From contig NZ_NJIC01000021.1 in NCBI RefSeq assembly GCF_013620825.1, forward strand, positions 19,729 to 66,948: a stretch of 47,220 bases of DNA, read 5' to 3'. The notes beneath the pieces are model-generated. The model saw only the letters and a program-made list of their open reading frames with translations. It was not told where the DNA came from and did no database searches. This document shows positions 24,995-33,514 of this stretch, piece by piece (positions within the stretch are counted from its first letter, which is position 1; each line of letters starts with the position of its first letter). The position numbers were made by a program, and so were the translations under genes. This DNA is from Rhodanobacter sp. PCA2 (GTDB lineage: Bacteria; Pseudomonadota; Gammaproteobacteria; Xanthomonadales; Rhodanobacteraceae).

Positions 24995-26361
24995 ATCCGT
25001 TCAAGAGCTCGCTGTACTGGCGCGTGCTGCTGTGGTTCTGCGCGGTGAACCTGCTGGTGCTGCTGCTGGGCGGCTTCCTCACCCGGCGCTTCATCGAATA
25101 CACCACCGCGGTGGAGATCGACTGGAGCGCGCTGGCGCAATCGGCCGACCAGGCCTACGAACAGGGCGGCGGCACGGCGCTGGCGGACTGGACCGCGCGG
25201 CAGCGTCGCGAGGGCGTCGAGGCGACCTTGTTCCAGGACGGCCGCGCGCTGGCGCCGGTGCGGCTGCCGCCCATGGTGCGGCAGGAGCTGCCGGCCATGC
25301 TGGCCGCCGACCGCTTCCTGATGCTGCGGCCGTGGCGGGGCATGTACTGGTACGTGGCGGTGCAGCCCGTCGTGGGCGCCGACGGGCGCCCGCGCCAACT
25401 CGTGGCGATCAGCCGCTCGCACACGCGGCTGCCGCCGCAGACGCGCGAGAAGATCCTGCTTGCCGTGCAGTTGGGCCTGTCGCTGCTGTTCATCGGCCTG
25501 GTGGGCTGGTGGGTGGCGCGCAGCGTGGCGAAGCCGGTACAGGCGCTGCGCAACGCGGCGCGGCGCATGGCCGCCGGCGAGCTGTCGGCGCGCGTGGATC
25601 ATCCAGGCGGCGACGCGCACGACGAACTGGCGCAGCTGGCCGGCGATTTCGACGCCATGGCCGAGCGCATCGAGGCGCTGGTGAAGCACGACCGCGGCGT
25701 GCTGCAGGATCTCTCGCACGAACTGCGCTCGCCGCTGGCGCGGCTGCACCTGATCCTGGACCTCGCCCAGCGCAGCGGCAGCGCGGCGGAAGCGGAGCCC
25801 TACTTCCGCCAGGCCGAGCAGGAGATCGCGCGGCTGGACCGCATGACCGGCGACATGCTGGCGCTGTCGCGCATGGAAGGCGGCCTGCCGGGCATGGAGC
25901 GCGAGCGGCTGGACTTCGCCGAGCTGGCGCGCGATTGCCTGCGCCAGGCCGGGCTGGAGGCGGATGCGCGCGGCATCGGGCTGCAGTGGCTGCCCGCGGA
26001 CGGCCCGGTCGAGGTGGTCGGCAGCCCCGTGCTGCTGGAACGCGCGGTAGCGAACCTGGTCTCGAACGCCGTCAAGTACAGCCCCGAAGGGGGAAGCGTG
26101 GAACTCTCGGTGCGCGCCGAAGCCGGACAGGCCGAATGCGTGGTGCGCGACCACGGTCCCGGCGTGCCCGAGGACGAACTGGATTCCCTGTTCCGCCCGT
26201 TCTTCCGCGGCAGCAACGCGGCGCACGCCGAAGGCCACGGCCTGGGCCTCGCCATCGCGCAGCGCGTGGCGAAGGTGCACGGCGGCGAAATCCTCGCTTG
26301 CAACGGCGAAGGCGGAGGCCTGGAAGTGCGGCTGCGGCTGCCGCTGGCGAGCGGCAATTGA
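24991..26361 (+). CDS. cpxA: CpxA-type membrane sensor histidine kinase
   Basis: A 456-residue kinase with two transmembrane helices (about 11-32 and 155-176) enclosing a periplasmic sensor of about 120 residues, then HAMP (ARSVAKPVQALRNAARRM), HisKA with His243 in QDLSHELRSPLARL, and an ATPase domain with NLVSNAVKYSP (N box), DHGPGVPEDE and GHGLGLAIAQRV. It starts within the cpxR stop (ATGA). Envelope stress is the likely stimulus given the Spy/CpxP-like partner. Confidence 0.92.
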   Translation: MNPFKSSLYWRVLLWFCAVNLLVLLLGGFLTRRFIEYTTAVEIDWSALAQSADQAYEQGGGTALADWTARQRREGVEATLFQDGRALAPVRLPPMVRQELPAMLAADRFLMLRPWRGMYWYVAVQPVVGADGRPRQLVAISRSHTRLPPQTREKILLAVQLGLSLLFIGLVGWWVARSVAKPVQALRNAARRMAAGELSARVDHPGGDAHDELAQLAGDFDAMAERIEALVKHDRGVLQDLSHELRSPLARLHLILDLAQRSGSAAEAEPYFRQAEQEIARLDRMTGDMLALSRMEGGLPGMERERLDFAELARDCLRQAGLEADARGIGLQWLPADGPVEVVGSPVLLERAVANLVSNAVKYSPEGGSVELSVRAEAGQAECVVRDHGPGVPEDELDSLFRPFFRGSNAAHAEGHGLGLAIAQRVAKVHGGEILACNGEGGGLEVRLRLPLASGN

Positions 26362-26369
26362 AGGTCGCC

Positions 26370-27257
26370 ATGCAGAATGGCCGTGGGAATCGATGGCAGT
26401 TTTTTCTGCGCTTCAAGAACCTTTTTGGGCTGTTTGTAGCGGGTGTCGTGACCCTGTATTTCGCCGTGCCGGCGGCGTTGCTTCACTGGGGTATCGACGG
26501 GCTGATATTCAGCGCGCAGTCCAACGATCAGACCCACGAGGACGCGCGGTTCGATATTGCAGTGTCGCCGACGGCGGCAGTCGTGGTCCGCAGGTATGGC
26601 GACGCCGGGAAGGCATGTGCATTTTTCTTTCCAGGGCAGCACGGCGGCACCGGTACGTATGAGAGAACGCTCTTTCCGCTGATACAGGACGGCGGAGCCG
26701 CGGTTTACGCAATTTCGTACCCTGGACAGGATGGAGCGCAGGGGCGTTCCAAAATCTCGCTACTGTCCGACCAGATTGCATTGGCGATATCGAAGGTGAG
26801 CCAGACGACTCACTGCGATGCGAGCCAAAGTGTCTTCGTGGGTCGGTCGCTCGGCGCAACCATAGCGCTCGTTGAGGCTGCGAAATTCAAGCCCAGAGGC
26901 GTGCTCGTGGATGGGCTTGGATCTGATTTGGCCGGTGTTGTTCGTGCGTGGATCAGTCGGCATCGGGCGCTGATTGGCTGGCAACTGCTCCCTGTGCGTG
27001 AGCTGCTTGGACGGCAAGACTACTCTGCTACATTGCTTTTCGAGCAGATTCCATCCGTGCCTGTGTCGGTACTGCAGGGAACTGCCGATACGGTGACACC
27101 CTATGCGCTTGCACGAAGTGCAACGCTGGGCCACCCGAATGTGACTTTTGTGACGGTGGATGGTGGCACGCATCAAAATACCTACCTGCTGGGCAGGACT
27201 GCGTATGTCGGCGCGCTGCGCCGATTGCTGGATGCGGATGTGTTGCGGAGTAGATGA
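26370..27257 (+). CDS. Membrane-anchored alpha/beta hydrolase
   Basis: A 295-residue protein with one N-terminal membrane helix (about 18-40) and an alpha/beta hydrolase fold: FFFPGQHGG (oxyanion region), nucleophile Ser160 in GRSLG, Asp240 in GTADTVTP and His268 in GGTHQNTY complete a plausible triad. The family resembles uncharacterised BEM46/YqiA-like serine hydrolases; the substrate is unknown. It is visibly less GC-rich than its neighbours and uses codons rare in them (e.g. AGA, ATA, TTG), suggesting acquisition. It starts eight bases after cpxA, and its stop overlaps a possible start of the next gene. Confidence 0.82.
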   Translation: MQNGRGNRWQFFLRFKNLFGLFVAGVVTLYFAVPAALLHWGIDGLIFSAQSNDQTHEDARFDIAVSPTAAVVVRRYGDAGKACAFFFPGQHGGTGTYERTLFPLIQDGGAAVYAISYPGQDGAQGRSKISLLSDQIALAISKVSQTTHCDASQSVFVGRSLGATIALVEAAKFKPRGVLVDGLGSDLAGVVRAWISRHRALIGWQLLPVRELLGRQDYSATLLFEQIPSVPVSVLQGTADTVTPYALARSATLGHPNVTFVTVDGGTHQNTYLLGRTAYVGALRRLLDADVLRSR

Positions 27258-27283
27258 TTCTGTTTGACGCCAAGGACCCGCCG

Positions 27284-28270
27284 ATGCGCCGCAACGCTCT
27301 CGCCGCCGTGGGACTGGCGCTGTGCTCGGCGCTGTTCTTCACGATGACCTATGTGCTCAATCGCAGCCTGGTGAGCGGCGGCGGGCATTGGGCGTGGGCG
27401 GTGATCCTGCGTTACCTGATCACCTTGCCGTTGCTGGCGCTGGCCTTGCCGTGGCGGGGCGGCCTGGGCGAACTGCCGCGCGAATTGCGCGCGCATCCAC
27501 GCGCGTGGCTGACGTGGAGCAGCGTGGGCTTCGTGCTGTTCGGCATCCCGCTGACCTGGGCGGCGGGCAGCGGGCCGGCGTGGCTGGTGGCGGGCAGTTT
27601 CCAGACCACGGTGCTGGCCGGGCCGCTGCTCGCGCCGCTGATCTACCGCGACGCGCGCCGAGAACTGGCGTGGCGCACGCTGGCGGTCGGTGCGCTGATC
27701 GTGGCGGGCGTGTTCGCGCTGCAATGGGGACACGCCCAGGGCCATCTGGGTCCGGGCGACTGGCTGGCGGCAGGCGCGGTGGTGCTGGCCGCGTTCGCGT
27801 ATCCGCTGGGCAACCGCATGCTGCTGCTGCACCTGGAGGCCAGCGCCCACCGGGTGAACGCGCTGCAGCGCGTGTTCGGCATGACGCTGTGCAGCTGGCC
27901 GCTGTGGCTGCTGTTCGCGGCGATCGCGTGGAGCCGGGTCGGGCCGCCGAGCTGGCGCGAGATCGTGCTGGCCGGCGGCGTGGCGCTGTCCTCGGGCGTG
28001 ATCGCCACCGTGCTGTTCTTCGCGGCCACCGACCGCGTGCGCAGCCAGCCCACCGCGCTGGCCGCGGTGGAGGCGATGCAGGCGGCCGAGCTGCTGTTCA
28101 CCACCATGCTGGGCGCGGTCATGCTCGGCGAGGCCTGGCCGCGGGGCTGGGCGCTGCTGGGCGCGCTGGCGATCGTGGTGGGCATTGCGCTGTTCGGCTG
28201 GATGAGCGGCCGCGACGCGGCCAGCAACGAGGAAGCCGTGCGCGCCCTGCGCAGCGACCGCAGCGCGTGA
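27284..28270 (+). CDS. EmrE/EamA-like drug/metabolite transporter
   Basis: A 328-residue inner-membrane protein with about ten helices in the DMT superfamily pattern, most like the multidrug-resistance efflux transporter group (PF13536-like): LALCSALFFTMTYVLNRSLV, GPAWLVAGSFQTTVLAGPLLAPLIYRD, FFAATDRVR, AVEAMQAAELLFTTMLGAVMLGE. The ATG at 27284 has AAGGA about eight bases upstream. An in-frame ATG at 27254 overlapping the previous stop would add ten residues. The substrate is not predictable. Confidence 0.85.
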   Translation: MRRNALAAVGLALCSALFFTMTYVLNRSLVSGGGHWAWAVILRYLITLPLLALALPWRGGLGELPRELRAHPRAWLTWSSVGFVLFGIPLTWAAGSGPAWLVAGSFQTTVLAGPLLAPLIYRDARRELAWRTLAVGALIVAGVFALQWGHAQGHLGPGDWLAAGAVVLAAFAYPLGNRMLLLHLEASAHRVNALQRVFGMTLCSWPLWLLFAAIAWSRVGPPSWREIVLAGGVALSSGVIATVLFFAATDRVRSQPTALAAVEAMQAAELLFTTMLGAVMLGEAWPRGWALLGALAIVVGIALFGWMSGRDAASNEEAVRALRSDRSA

Positions 28271-28330
28271 CATGCCCGTTCCCGCCACCGGTTGCGGCGG
28301 CCACGCGGTTCGTGGCATCGCAGGGATCGC

Positions 28331-30040
28331 CTACGTCAGTTCGGCGTCGCGGTGCAAGGTGAGCGAGGCGTGCGTCGCCACCCGGTTGCGGCCGGCGGAT
28401 TTCGCCTGGTACAGCGCGCCATCGGCGCGTTCCAGCAGCGCGGAGCCGGTGTCGCGCTGGTCCAGCAGGCCGGCGACGCCGATGCTGACGGTGATGCCGA
28501 AACTGCGGCCGTTGCCGGGGATGCGCAGCTTCTCGATCCGGGCGCGCACGCGCTCGCCGATCTGCTCGGCGTTGCGGCGTGCGGCGTGCGGCAGCACGAT
28601 CACGAATTCCTCGCCGCCGTAACGGCCCAGCCAGTCGTCCGCGCGCAGTTCGTGGCTGATCGTTTCCACCACCAGTTGCAGGCAGCGGTCGCCGACGGCG
28701 TGGCCGTGTTCGTCGTTGATCGCCTTGAAGTGGTCGAGATCGAGAAACAGCAACGCCAGCGGCTGCTCCGCATGCTTCGCGTCGGCCACCGCCCGGTCCA
28801 GCCGGGCCAGCAGCGCGCGCCGGTTCAGCGCGCCGGTCAGCGCGTCGTGGTGCGCGAGGTGGTCGGCGATGTCGCGTTCGTTGCGCGCGTGCATCGTCTG
28901 GTCGGCCAGGCCCAGCATCACGACCAGGCTGGCGAACGCCATGGTCAGCGGAAAGCCGTATTCCAGCCAAGGCGGCAGCGGCCAGCCGGCCAGCAGCTGC
29001 ACGATGCGGAAGATCGTGAAGCCCACCTGCGGCATCCACGCCACCAGGAAAAAACGCGCTTGCCGGTTGCCCCGGCGCAGCGCCAGCAGCACCGTGGCTA
29101 TCGCCATGATCGAGGCCAGCAGGATCACCAGGTTGACCACGGTGGCGAACAGGGCCGTGTACGTCCCCAGCGGCGGCAGGGACAGCGCGGCCGCCGCGAA
29201 CAGGGGCCAGCGCAGGCCGCCGAAGACGGCGCTGGAACGGGGCGCGGTCTGGCGCAGGCTGCAGAATTCGATCACGAAGGTGATCGAGAACGCCGCGCTC
29301 AAGGTGGCGAACAGCCAGCTGCCGTGCGATCCCAGCAACGCGAACGCGGGGCCCAGGGGGGAGTCGTACAGCTCGCCGCTCGCCAGCATGGCGTAGACCA
29401 GTTGCGTGCTGACGTAGGCCAGGTAATAGCGGATCAGCCGATCGCGCAGGATGACCCACAGGCAGATGCCCGCCAGCACCATCGCGAGCTGGATGCCGGC
29501 CAGCAGCGTGACGATGCGCACGTGCTCGAGGTCGGTGGCCTGGTAGCTGGCCAGGTCGGTGACGGCCGGGACGGTGCGGTAGGGGTAGTCGCTGCGTTCG
29601 ACCCGCACATACACCGGCTGCCCGGCGTGCAGGCCGTGCGGCAGCACGGTGGCCAGGGCGCGTCGCGAGAAACGCGCCGGGTCGGTGGTCTGCTGCAGCC
29701 ACAGGCTCTGCGGCTGGTAGGACGGTGGGGCATAGACCCACAGGTGCGCATGCAGCGTGCCCGGAAAGCTGAGCACGGGCGGTGCGGAATCCGGCCAGTT
29801 CCCATCCAGTTGCAGCCGGTACCACACGTCGTGCGTGCCGGATGGCGTCATCACCGGCACCGCGAGCGGGAGGAAATCGCCAGCCAGCGCGCCCCGGGTG
29901 ACCGCCGCGGGCGACGGCGGCTGCGGCGTGTCGGACAACTGCGCCACTTGCAGCGCGGGCAGACCGTCGGCGGCCCTCGCCCAGGCGGTCAGCGCCAGGC
30001 AGAAAGCGAGCACGAAGACGATCAACGGTGTGCGACTCAC
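28331..30040 (-). CDS. 7TMR-DISM diguanylate cyclase
   Basis: A 569-residue membrane c-di-GMP synthase. A signal peptide is followed by a periplasmic 7TMR-DISM extracellular beta domain (DVWYRLQLDGNWPDSAPPVL...LWVYAPP), about seven transmembrane helices, and a GGDEF domain with DALTGALNRRALLARLD, FLDLDHFKAINDEHGHAVGD and the active GGEEF at 475-479. An inhibitory I-site RADD stands exactly five residues before GGEEF, so feedback inhibition is expected. The GTG start at 30040 is chosen for its GGAGGA ribosome binding site and the signal peptide right after it; the Arg-rich upstream extension is not credible. Confidence 0.92.
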   Translation of the reverse strand: MSRTPLIVFVLAFCLALTAWARAADGLPALQVAQLSDTPQPPSPAAVTRGALAGDFLPLAVPVMTPSGTHDVWYRLQLDGNWPDSAPPVLSFPGTLHAHLWVYAPPSYQPQSLWLQQTTDPARFSRRALATVLPHGLHAGQPVYVRVERSDYPYRTVPAVTDLASYQATDLEHVRIVTLLAGIQLAMVLAGICLWVILRDRLIRYYLAYVSTQLVYAMLASGELYDSPLGPAFALLGSHGSWLFATLSAAFSITFVIEFCSLRQTAPRSSAVFGGLRWPLFAAAALSLPPLGTYTALFATVVNLVILLASIMAIATVLLALRRGNRQARFFLVAWMPQVGFTIFRIVQLLAGWPLPPWLEYGFPLTMAFASLVVMLGLADQTMHARNERDIADHLAHHDALTGALNRRALLARLDRAVADAKHAEQPLALLFLDLDHFKAINDEHGHAVGDRCLQLVVETISHELRADDWLGRYGGEEFVIVLPHAARRNAEQIGERVRARIEKLRIPGNGRSFGITVSIGVAGLLDQRDTGSALLERADGALYQAKSAGRNRVATHASLTLHRDAELT

Positions 30041-30342
30041 GAGGTCCTCCGAACCGGACTCCACCTGTGCACCGCGCTGGCGCCTGCCGGCGATGAACGA
30101 TGGACCGGCGCCATCCGTGCGCGGGCGTCGCCGCTGCGTTTTGGCATTGTTCAGCTTCAACCGCTGCTTGTCGAGTGGGCGATCGGCACTGGCCAGGGGC
30201 CCGGGTACGTCCGCGCGACCGGCGGCGGTCGGCGTCCACCGCCAACGGCATCTGCCGCGGGCACGCGCCGCGTTGTCGATCGTCACGAAGCATGGACTAA
30301 TCTTGTTGCGCCTTGGCGTCGCCATGGAATGGAAACTGCAGC
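30041..30342. other. 302-bp divergent intergenic region
   Basis: Separates the diguanylate cyclase from the MFS gene. No open frame with a plausible product, repeat or strong promoter hexamer pair was seen. Confidence 0.5.
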
Positions 30343-31623
30343 ATGCTTCAGCCCCGGAATTCCCGGCCCGCGTCCCCGCCAGTGGACGAGGCGGACTGGA
30401 TCCACCACGGTACGCCCGCGTTCCGCCGCACCAATCTCGCGCTGTTCGCCGCAGGCCTGGCCACGTTCGGGCTGCTGTACTGCGTGCAGCCGCTGATGCC
30501 GGAGTTCAGCCGCGACTACGGCGTCAGCGAGGCGGCCGCGGCGATGTCGCTGTCGCTCACCACCGGCGTGCTGGCGTTCGCGATGCTGTTCGCGGGCGGG
30601 CTTTCCGACGCCTGGGGACGCAAGCCGGTGATGGTGGCCTCGCTGCTGTCCTCCGCGGTGCTGGTGCTGGCCAGCGCCGCGATGCCGAGCTGGGATTCGC
30701 TGCTGGTGGTGCGCAGCCTGCTCGGGCTGACGCTGAGTGGCCTGCCGGCGGTGGCGATGACCTACCTCGGCGAGGAGATGCACGCCGAATCGATAGGCCT
30801 GGGCATGGGGCTGTACATCAGCGGCAGCGCGGTGGGCGGCATGGGCGGGCGGCTGGTCACCGGCGTGCTCACCGATTTCTTCGACTGGCGCGTGGGCGTG
30901 GCCGTGGTGGGCGTGATCGGCGTGGCCTGCGCGCTGGCGTTCTGGCGTGCGCTGCCGCCGTCGCGGCATTTCGTGCGCCAGCCGCTGGACGCCCGCGCGC
31001 TGGCCGCGCGCTTCGGCGGCATGTTCCACGACCGCGGCCTGCCGTGGCTGTTCGTGGAGGGCTTCCTGCTGCTCGGTGCGTTCGTCACTGTCTACAACTA
31101 CCTCGGCTACCGCCTGCTCGCGCCGCCGTACAACCTCAGCCAGGCCGTGGTGGGCCTGATCTTCGGCATCTACCTGATCGGCACGTTCAGTTCGGCGTGG
31201 ATGGGCCATCTTGCCGGCAAGCTGGGGCGGCGCAAGGTGCTGTGGACCACGTTCGCGCTGATGCTGGCGGGCGTGCTGCTGACGCTGGCGTCGTCGCTGT
31301 GGCTGATCATGCCGGGCATCGCCGCGGTCACGTTCGGCTTCTTCGGCGGCCACTCCATCGTCAGCAGCTGGGTGGGCCGGCGCGCCGGCGCGGCGAAGGC
31401 GCAGGCTTCGTCGATGTACCTGTTCTGCTACTACATGGGTTCCAGCGTGGCCGGCGCCAGCGGCGGCCTGTTCTACGCCGCGCACGGCTGGAACGGCGTG
31501 GCCGCGTTCACGGGCGTGCTGGTGCTGGCCGGCCTCGCGATCGCACTGGGCCTGATCCGGCTGAAGCCGCTGGTGAACGTGGCCACGCCGCCCACGCCGA
31601 TGAGCAAGGGGGCGATGGGGTGA
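30343..31623 (+). CDS. MFS transporter (YnfM/AraJ-like)
   Basis: A 426-residue, twelve-helix major facilitator. The MFS motif A region GGLSDAWGRKPVM lies between helices 2 and 3, and a second copy HLAGKLGRRKVL between helices 8 and 9. The opening NLALFAAGLATFGLLYCVQPLMPEFSRDYGVSEA is typical of the YnfM/YybF proton-driven exporters. The ATG at 30343 is the first credible start; its ribosome binding site is weak. The substrate is unknown. An inverted intergenic repeat follows the stop. Confidence 0.9.
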   Translation: MLQPRNSRPASPPVDEADWIHHGTPAFRRTNLALFAAGLATFGLLYCVQPLMPEFSRDYGVSEAAAAMSLSLTTGVLAFAMLFAGGLSDAWGRKPVMVASLLSSAVLVLASAAMPSWDSLLVVRSLLGLTLSGLPAVAMTYLGEEMHAESIGLGMGLYISGSAVGGMGGRLVTGVLTDFFDWRVGVAVVGVIGVACALAFWRALPPSRHFVRQPLDARALAARFGGMFHDRGLPWLFVEGFLLLGAFVTVYNYLGYRLLAPPYNLSQAVVGLIFGIYLIGTFSSAWMGHLAGKLGRRKVLWTTFALMLAGVLLTLASSLWLIMPGIAAVTFGFFGGHSIVSSWVGRRAGAAKAQASSMYLFCYYMGSSVAGASGGLFYAAHGWNGVAAFTGVLVLAGLAIALGLIRLKPLVNVATPPTPMSKGAMG

Positions 31624-31627
31624 GGGC

Positions 31628-31714
31628 CGGGATTCGGGAGTGGGGATTGGGGATTCGGTAGAGCAGGTTCTCGCCGGCTTGAGCTTTTTCCGAATCCCGC
31701 ATCCCTAATCCCGG
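31628..31714. repeat. Imperfect inverted intergenic repeat
   Basis: The left arm (31628-31658) is built of repeated GGGATTCGG/GGGGATTGG units; the right arm (31690-31714) is its near reverse complement (CCGAATCCC ... AATCCCGG). The right arm overlaps the last codons of the convergent phosphodiesterase gene. The same unit (GGGGATTCGGGA) occurs at 2942-2953, so this is a dispersed REP-like family. It may act as a terminator structure for the two convergent genes. Confidence 0.7.
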
Positions 31715-32979
31715 TTCCTCAGCATTCCCTTCACCGCGTCGTAGTCGCCGTCGTTCGCGGCGGCGGGGAGGCCCAGCAGGTGGGTCATCAGCGGGTAGAC
31801 GTCCACGTTCGGGAACGCCGGCGTGCGCAGGCCGGCGCGGAACGCCGGGCCGTGCGCCACGAACAGCGCCTGCATGACCGGGTCGGCGTTGTCGTAGCCG
31901 TGGTCGCCGATGCTGATGTGGCCCTTGCGCCGTGCGAGCAGCTCGGTGCTGGCGATGCGCCAGCCGGTGTCGGCGAGGCAGACGAGCTGCGGCACGCGCG
32001 GGTTGCTGCCGTAGTGGAAGCGGGCGGGCACGCGCGTCTTGTCCCAGCAGCGCATGTGCTGCTGCGGCCGTTCCAGCTTGCGCTCGATCGCGGCGAAGTC
32101 GTGGCCGGACTTGGGGTTGAAGCCGGCGAGGATGCCCAGGCTGACGGTCTGCACCTCGTCCAGCGGGATCAACTGGTCGATCAGCACGCTGTTTTCCTTC
32201 GGCACGCTGGCCATGCCGTGGTCGGACAGCACGATCAGGTTGATCCGGTCGAACAGGCCGCGCTGCCGCAGCCCCTGCACGAGGCGCGCCATTGCCGCGT
32301 CGGTTTCGCGCAGCGCCTGGTTCACCTCGGCCGAATCCGGACCGTGCTCGTGGCCGGCATGGTCGACCGCATCGAAATACAAGGTGAGGAACGTGGGCCG
32401 CTGATCGGCCGGCAGGTCCAGCCATGCCAGCACCTGGTCCACGCGCTGGTCGGGCGTCACCTTGCCGTCGTAGAGCTTCCAGTAGTCCGGATGCCGGCCA
32501 CGGATGTCGGCCTCGCTGCCGGGCCAGAACATCGTTGCGGTGCGCTGGCCGTGCGCATCGGCGGTTTCCCAGATCGGCGTGCCCTCGGCCCACCAGCGGC
32601 CGTCGGCCACTGCCTCGCGGTTGCCCAGCGAGAACTTGCCGAGTTGCGGATCGGCCATGGTGTTGTTGACGATGCCGTGGTGGTCCGGATAGAGGCCGGT
32701 GACCAGGGTGTAGTGGTTCGGGAACGTCAGCGAGGGAAACGCGGGTTGCATGGACTCGGCCTGCACGCCGTCCTTCGCCAGCATGGCCAGGGTGGGCGAG
32801 AGGCCGCGGTCGAGGTAATCCGGGCGATACCCGTCGATCGAGATCAGCAGCAGCGGCGCGGGACGTGCCGCCGCCGCAGGGGCCGCTTGCGTGGTGGCCC
32901 TGGTTGCGGGAGGCTGCGTGGCGCAACCGGCGCTGAACGCCACGAAGGCGGCCAGCAACAGGCGGAACGGAAATTTCAT
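31705..32979 (-). CDS. Lipoprotein nucleotide pyrophosphatase/phosphodiesterase (NPP family)
   Basis: A 424-residue alkaline-phosphatase-superfamily enzyme, similar to the Xanthomonas NPP that hydrolyses nucleotide diesters. The signal peptide ends in a lipobox FSAGC (Cys19). Metal and nucleophile sites are Asp49 (ISIDGYRPD), Thr85 in FPSLTFPNH, the AVDHAGHEHGP cluster (Asp206, His210) and LSDHGM (Asp253, His254). The start at 32979 begins directly with the signal peptide; an ATG at 32991 is possible. Action is periplasmic. It is divergent from the Gln-rich gene next door. Confidence 0.9.
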   Translation of the reverse strand: MKFPFRLLLAAFVAFSAGCATQPPATRATTQAAPAAAARPAPLLLISIDGYRPDYLDRGLSPTLAMLAKDGVQAESMQPAFPSLTFPNHYTLVTGLYPDHHGIVNNTMADPQLGKFSLGNREAVADGRWWAEGTPIWETADAHGQRTATMFWPGSEADIRGRHPDYWKLYDGKVTPDQRVDQVLAWLDLPADQRPTFLTLYFDAVDHAGHEHGPDSAEVNQALRETDAAMARLVQGLRQRGLFDRINLIVLSDHGMASVPKENSVLIDQLIPLDEVQTVSLGILAGFNPKSGHDFAAIERKLERPQQHMRCWDKTRVPARFHYGSNPRVPQLVCLADTGWRIASTELLARRKGHISIGDHGYDNADPVMQALFVAHGPAFRAGLRTPAFPNVDVYPLMTHLLGLPAAANDGDYDAVKGMLRNRD

Positions 32980-33027
32980 GCAGGAATCCATACGATGCAA
33001 AAGTCCTTCCATGATCGCCGAAACCAT

Positions 33028-33414
33028 ATGACCGTCGCACGTCACCATGCCGGAAAACCGCATAACCCCGCGCTGCGCTGGCTGCTGGTGGCCCTGTTCG
33101 CCGCCACGGGCACGAGCATGGCGCAGACGCCGCCGGCGAACGCGCAGTTCCAGCAGGCGGTGCGCCAGCAGCAGGTCAGCGACCAGCTGCAGAAGAGCCA
33201 GCAGCAGGAACAGCAGCGCCAGAACGTGGCGAACATGGCGCGGCAGCCGCTGATGCAGGACTCCGCCGCGCGCAAGCAGCAGGAACAGGCGGACCGCGCG
33301 CAGCAGGATCGCTCGAACGCGCGCGATCAGGATCTCGTCAACCAGTACGGCAACGCGTCCGCGCAGCAGCCGTCGCAGCCGACGGGCTCGGCGGCGAAGA
33401 AGCAGGGTCGCTGA
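33028..33414 (+). CDS. Gln-rich secreted protein of unknown function
   Basis: A 128-residue protein with a signal peptide (RWLLVALFAATGTSMAQ) and a mature part made almost entirely of Gln, Ala, Arg and Asn in a long helical or coiled-coil pattern (QQQVSDQLQKSQQQEQQRQN). The family was not recognised. An in-frame ATG at 32995, with AGGA upstream, would give 139 residues; 33028 gives a more normal signal peptide. It is divergent from the NPP gene. Confidence 0.7.
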   Translation: MTVARHHAGKPHNPALRWLLVALFAATGTSMAQTPPANAQFQQAVRQQQVSDQLQKSQQQEQQRQNVANMARQPLMQDSAARKQQEQADRAQQDRSNARDQDLVNQYGNASAQQPSQPTGSAAKKQGR

Positions 33415-33428
33415 TCCGGCGCGGTGGA

Positions 33429-33499
33429 CAGGTCGCGGTGCGCGATGCGCCGTTCGAACGACAGCAGATAACGCTTCGCCGGCAGGTCGCCGCCCAAGC
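33429..33499 (-). pseudogene. Decayed 3' fragment of an ogt-like methyltransferase gene
   Basis: About 65 of 71 bases match the 3' end of the intact ogt gene at 36923-36993, in the same orientation. Translated, it reads [23 protein letters not shown] against [22 protein letters not shown] of the intact protein, so the frame and meaning are kept although the catalytic PCHRV part is absent. It is wedged between two convergent genes. It looks like the remnant of a duplicated or deleted second ogt copy. Confidence 0.8.
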
Positions 33500-33514
33500 T
33501 CGGCCGTCCCGGCT

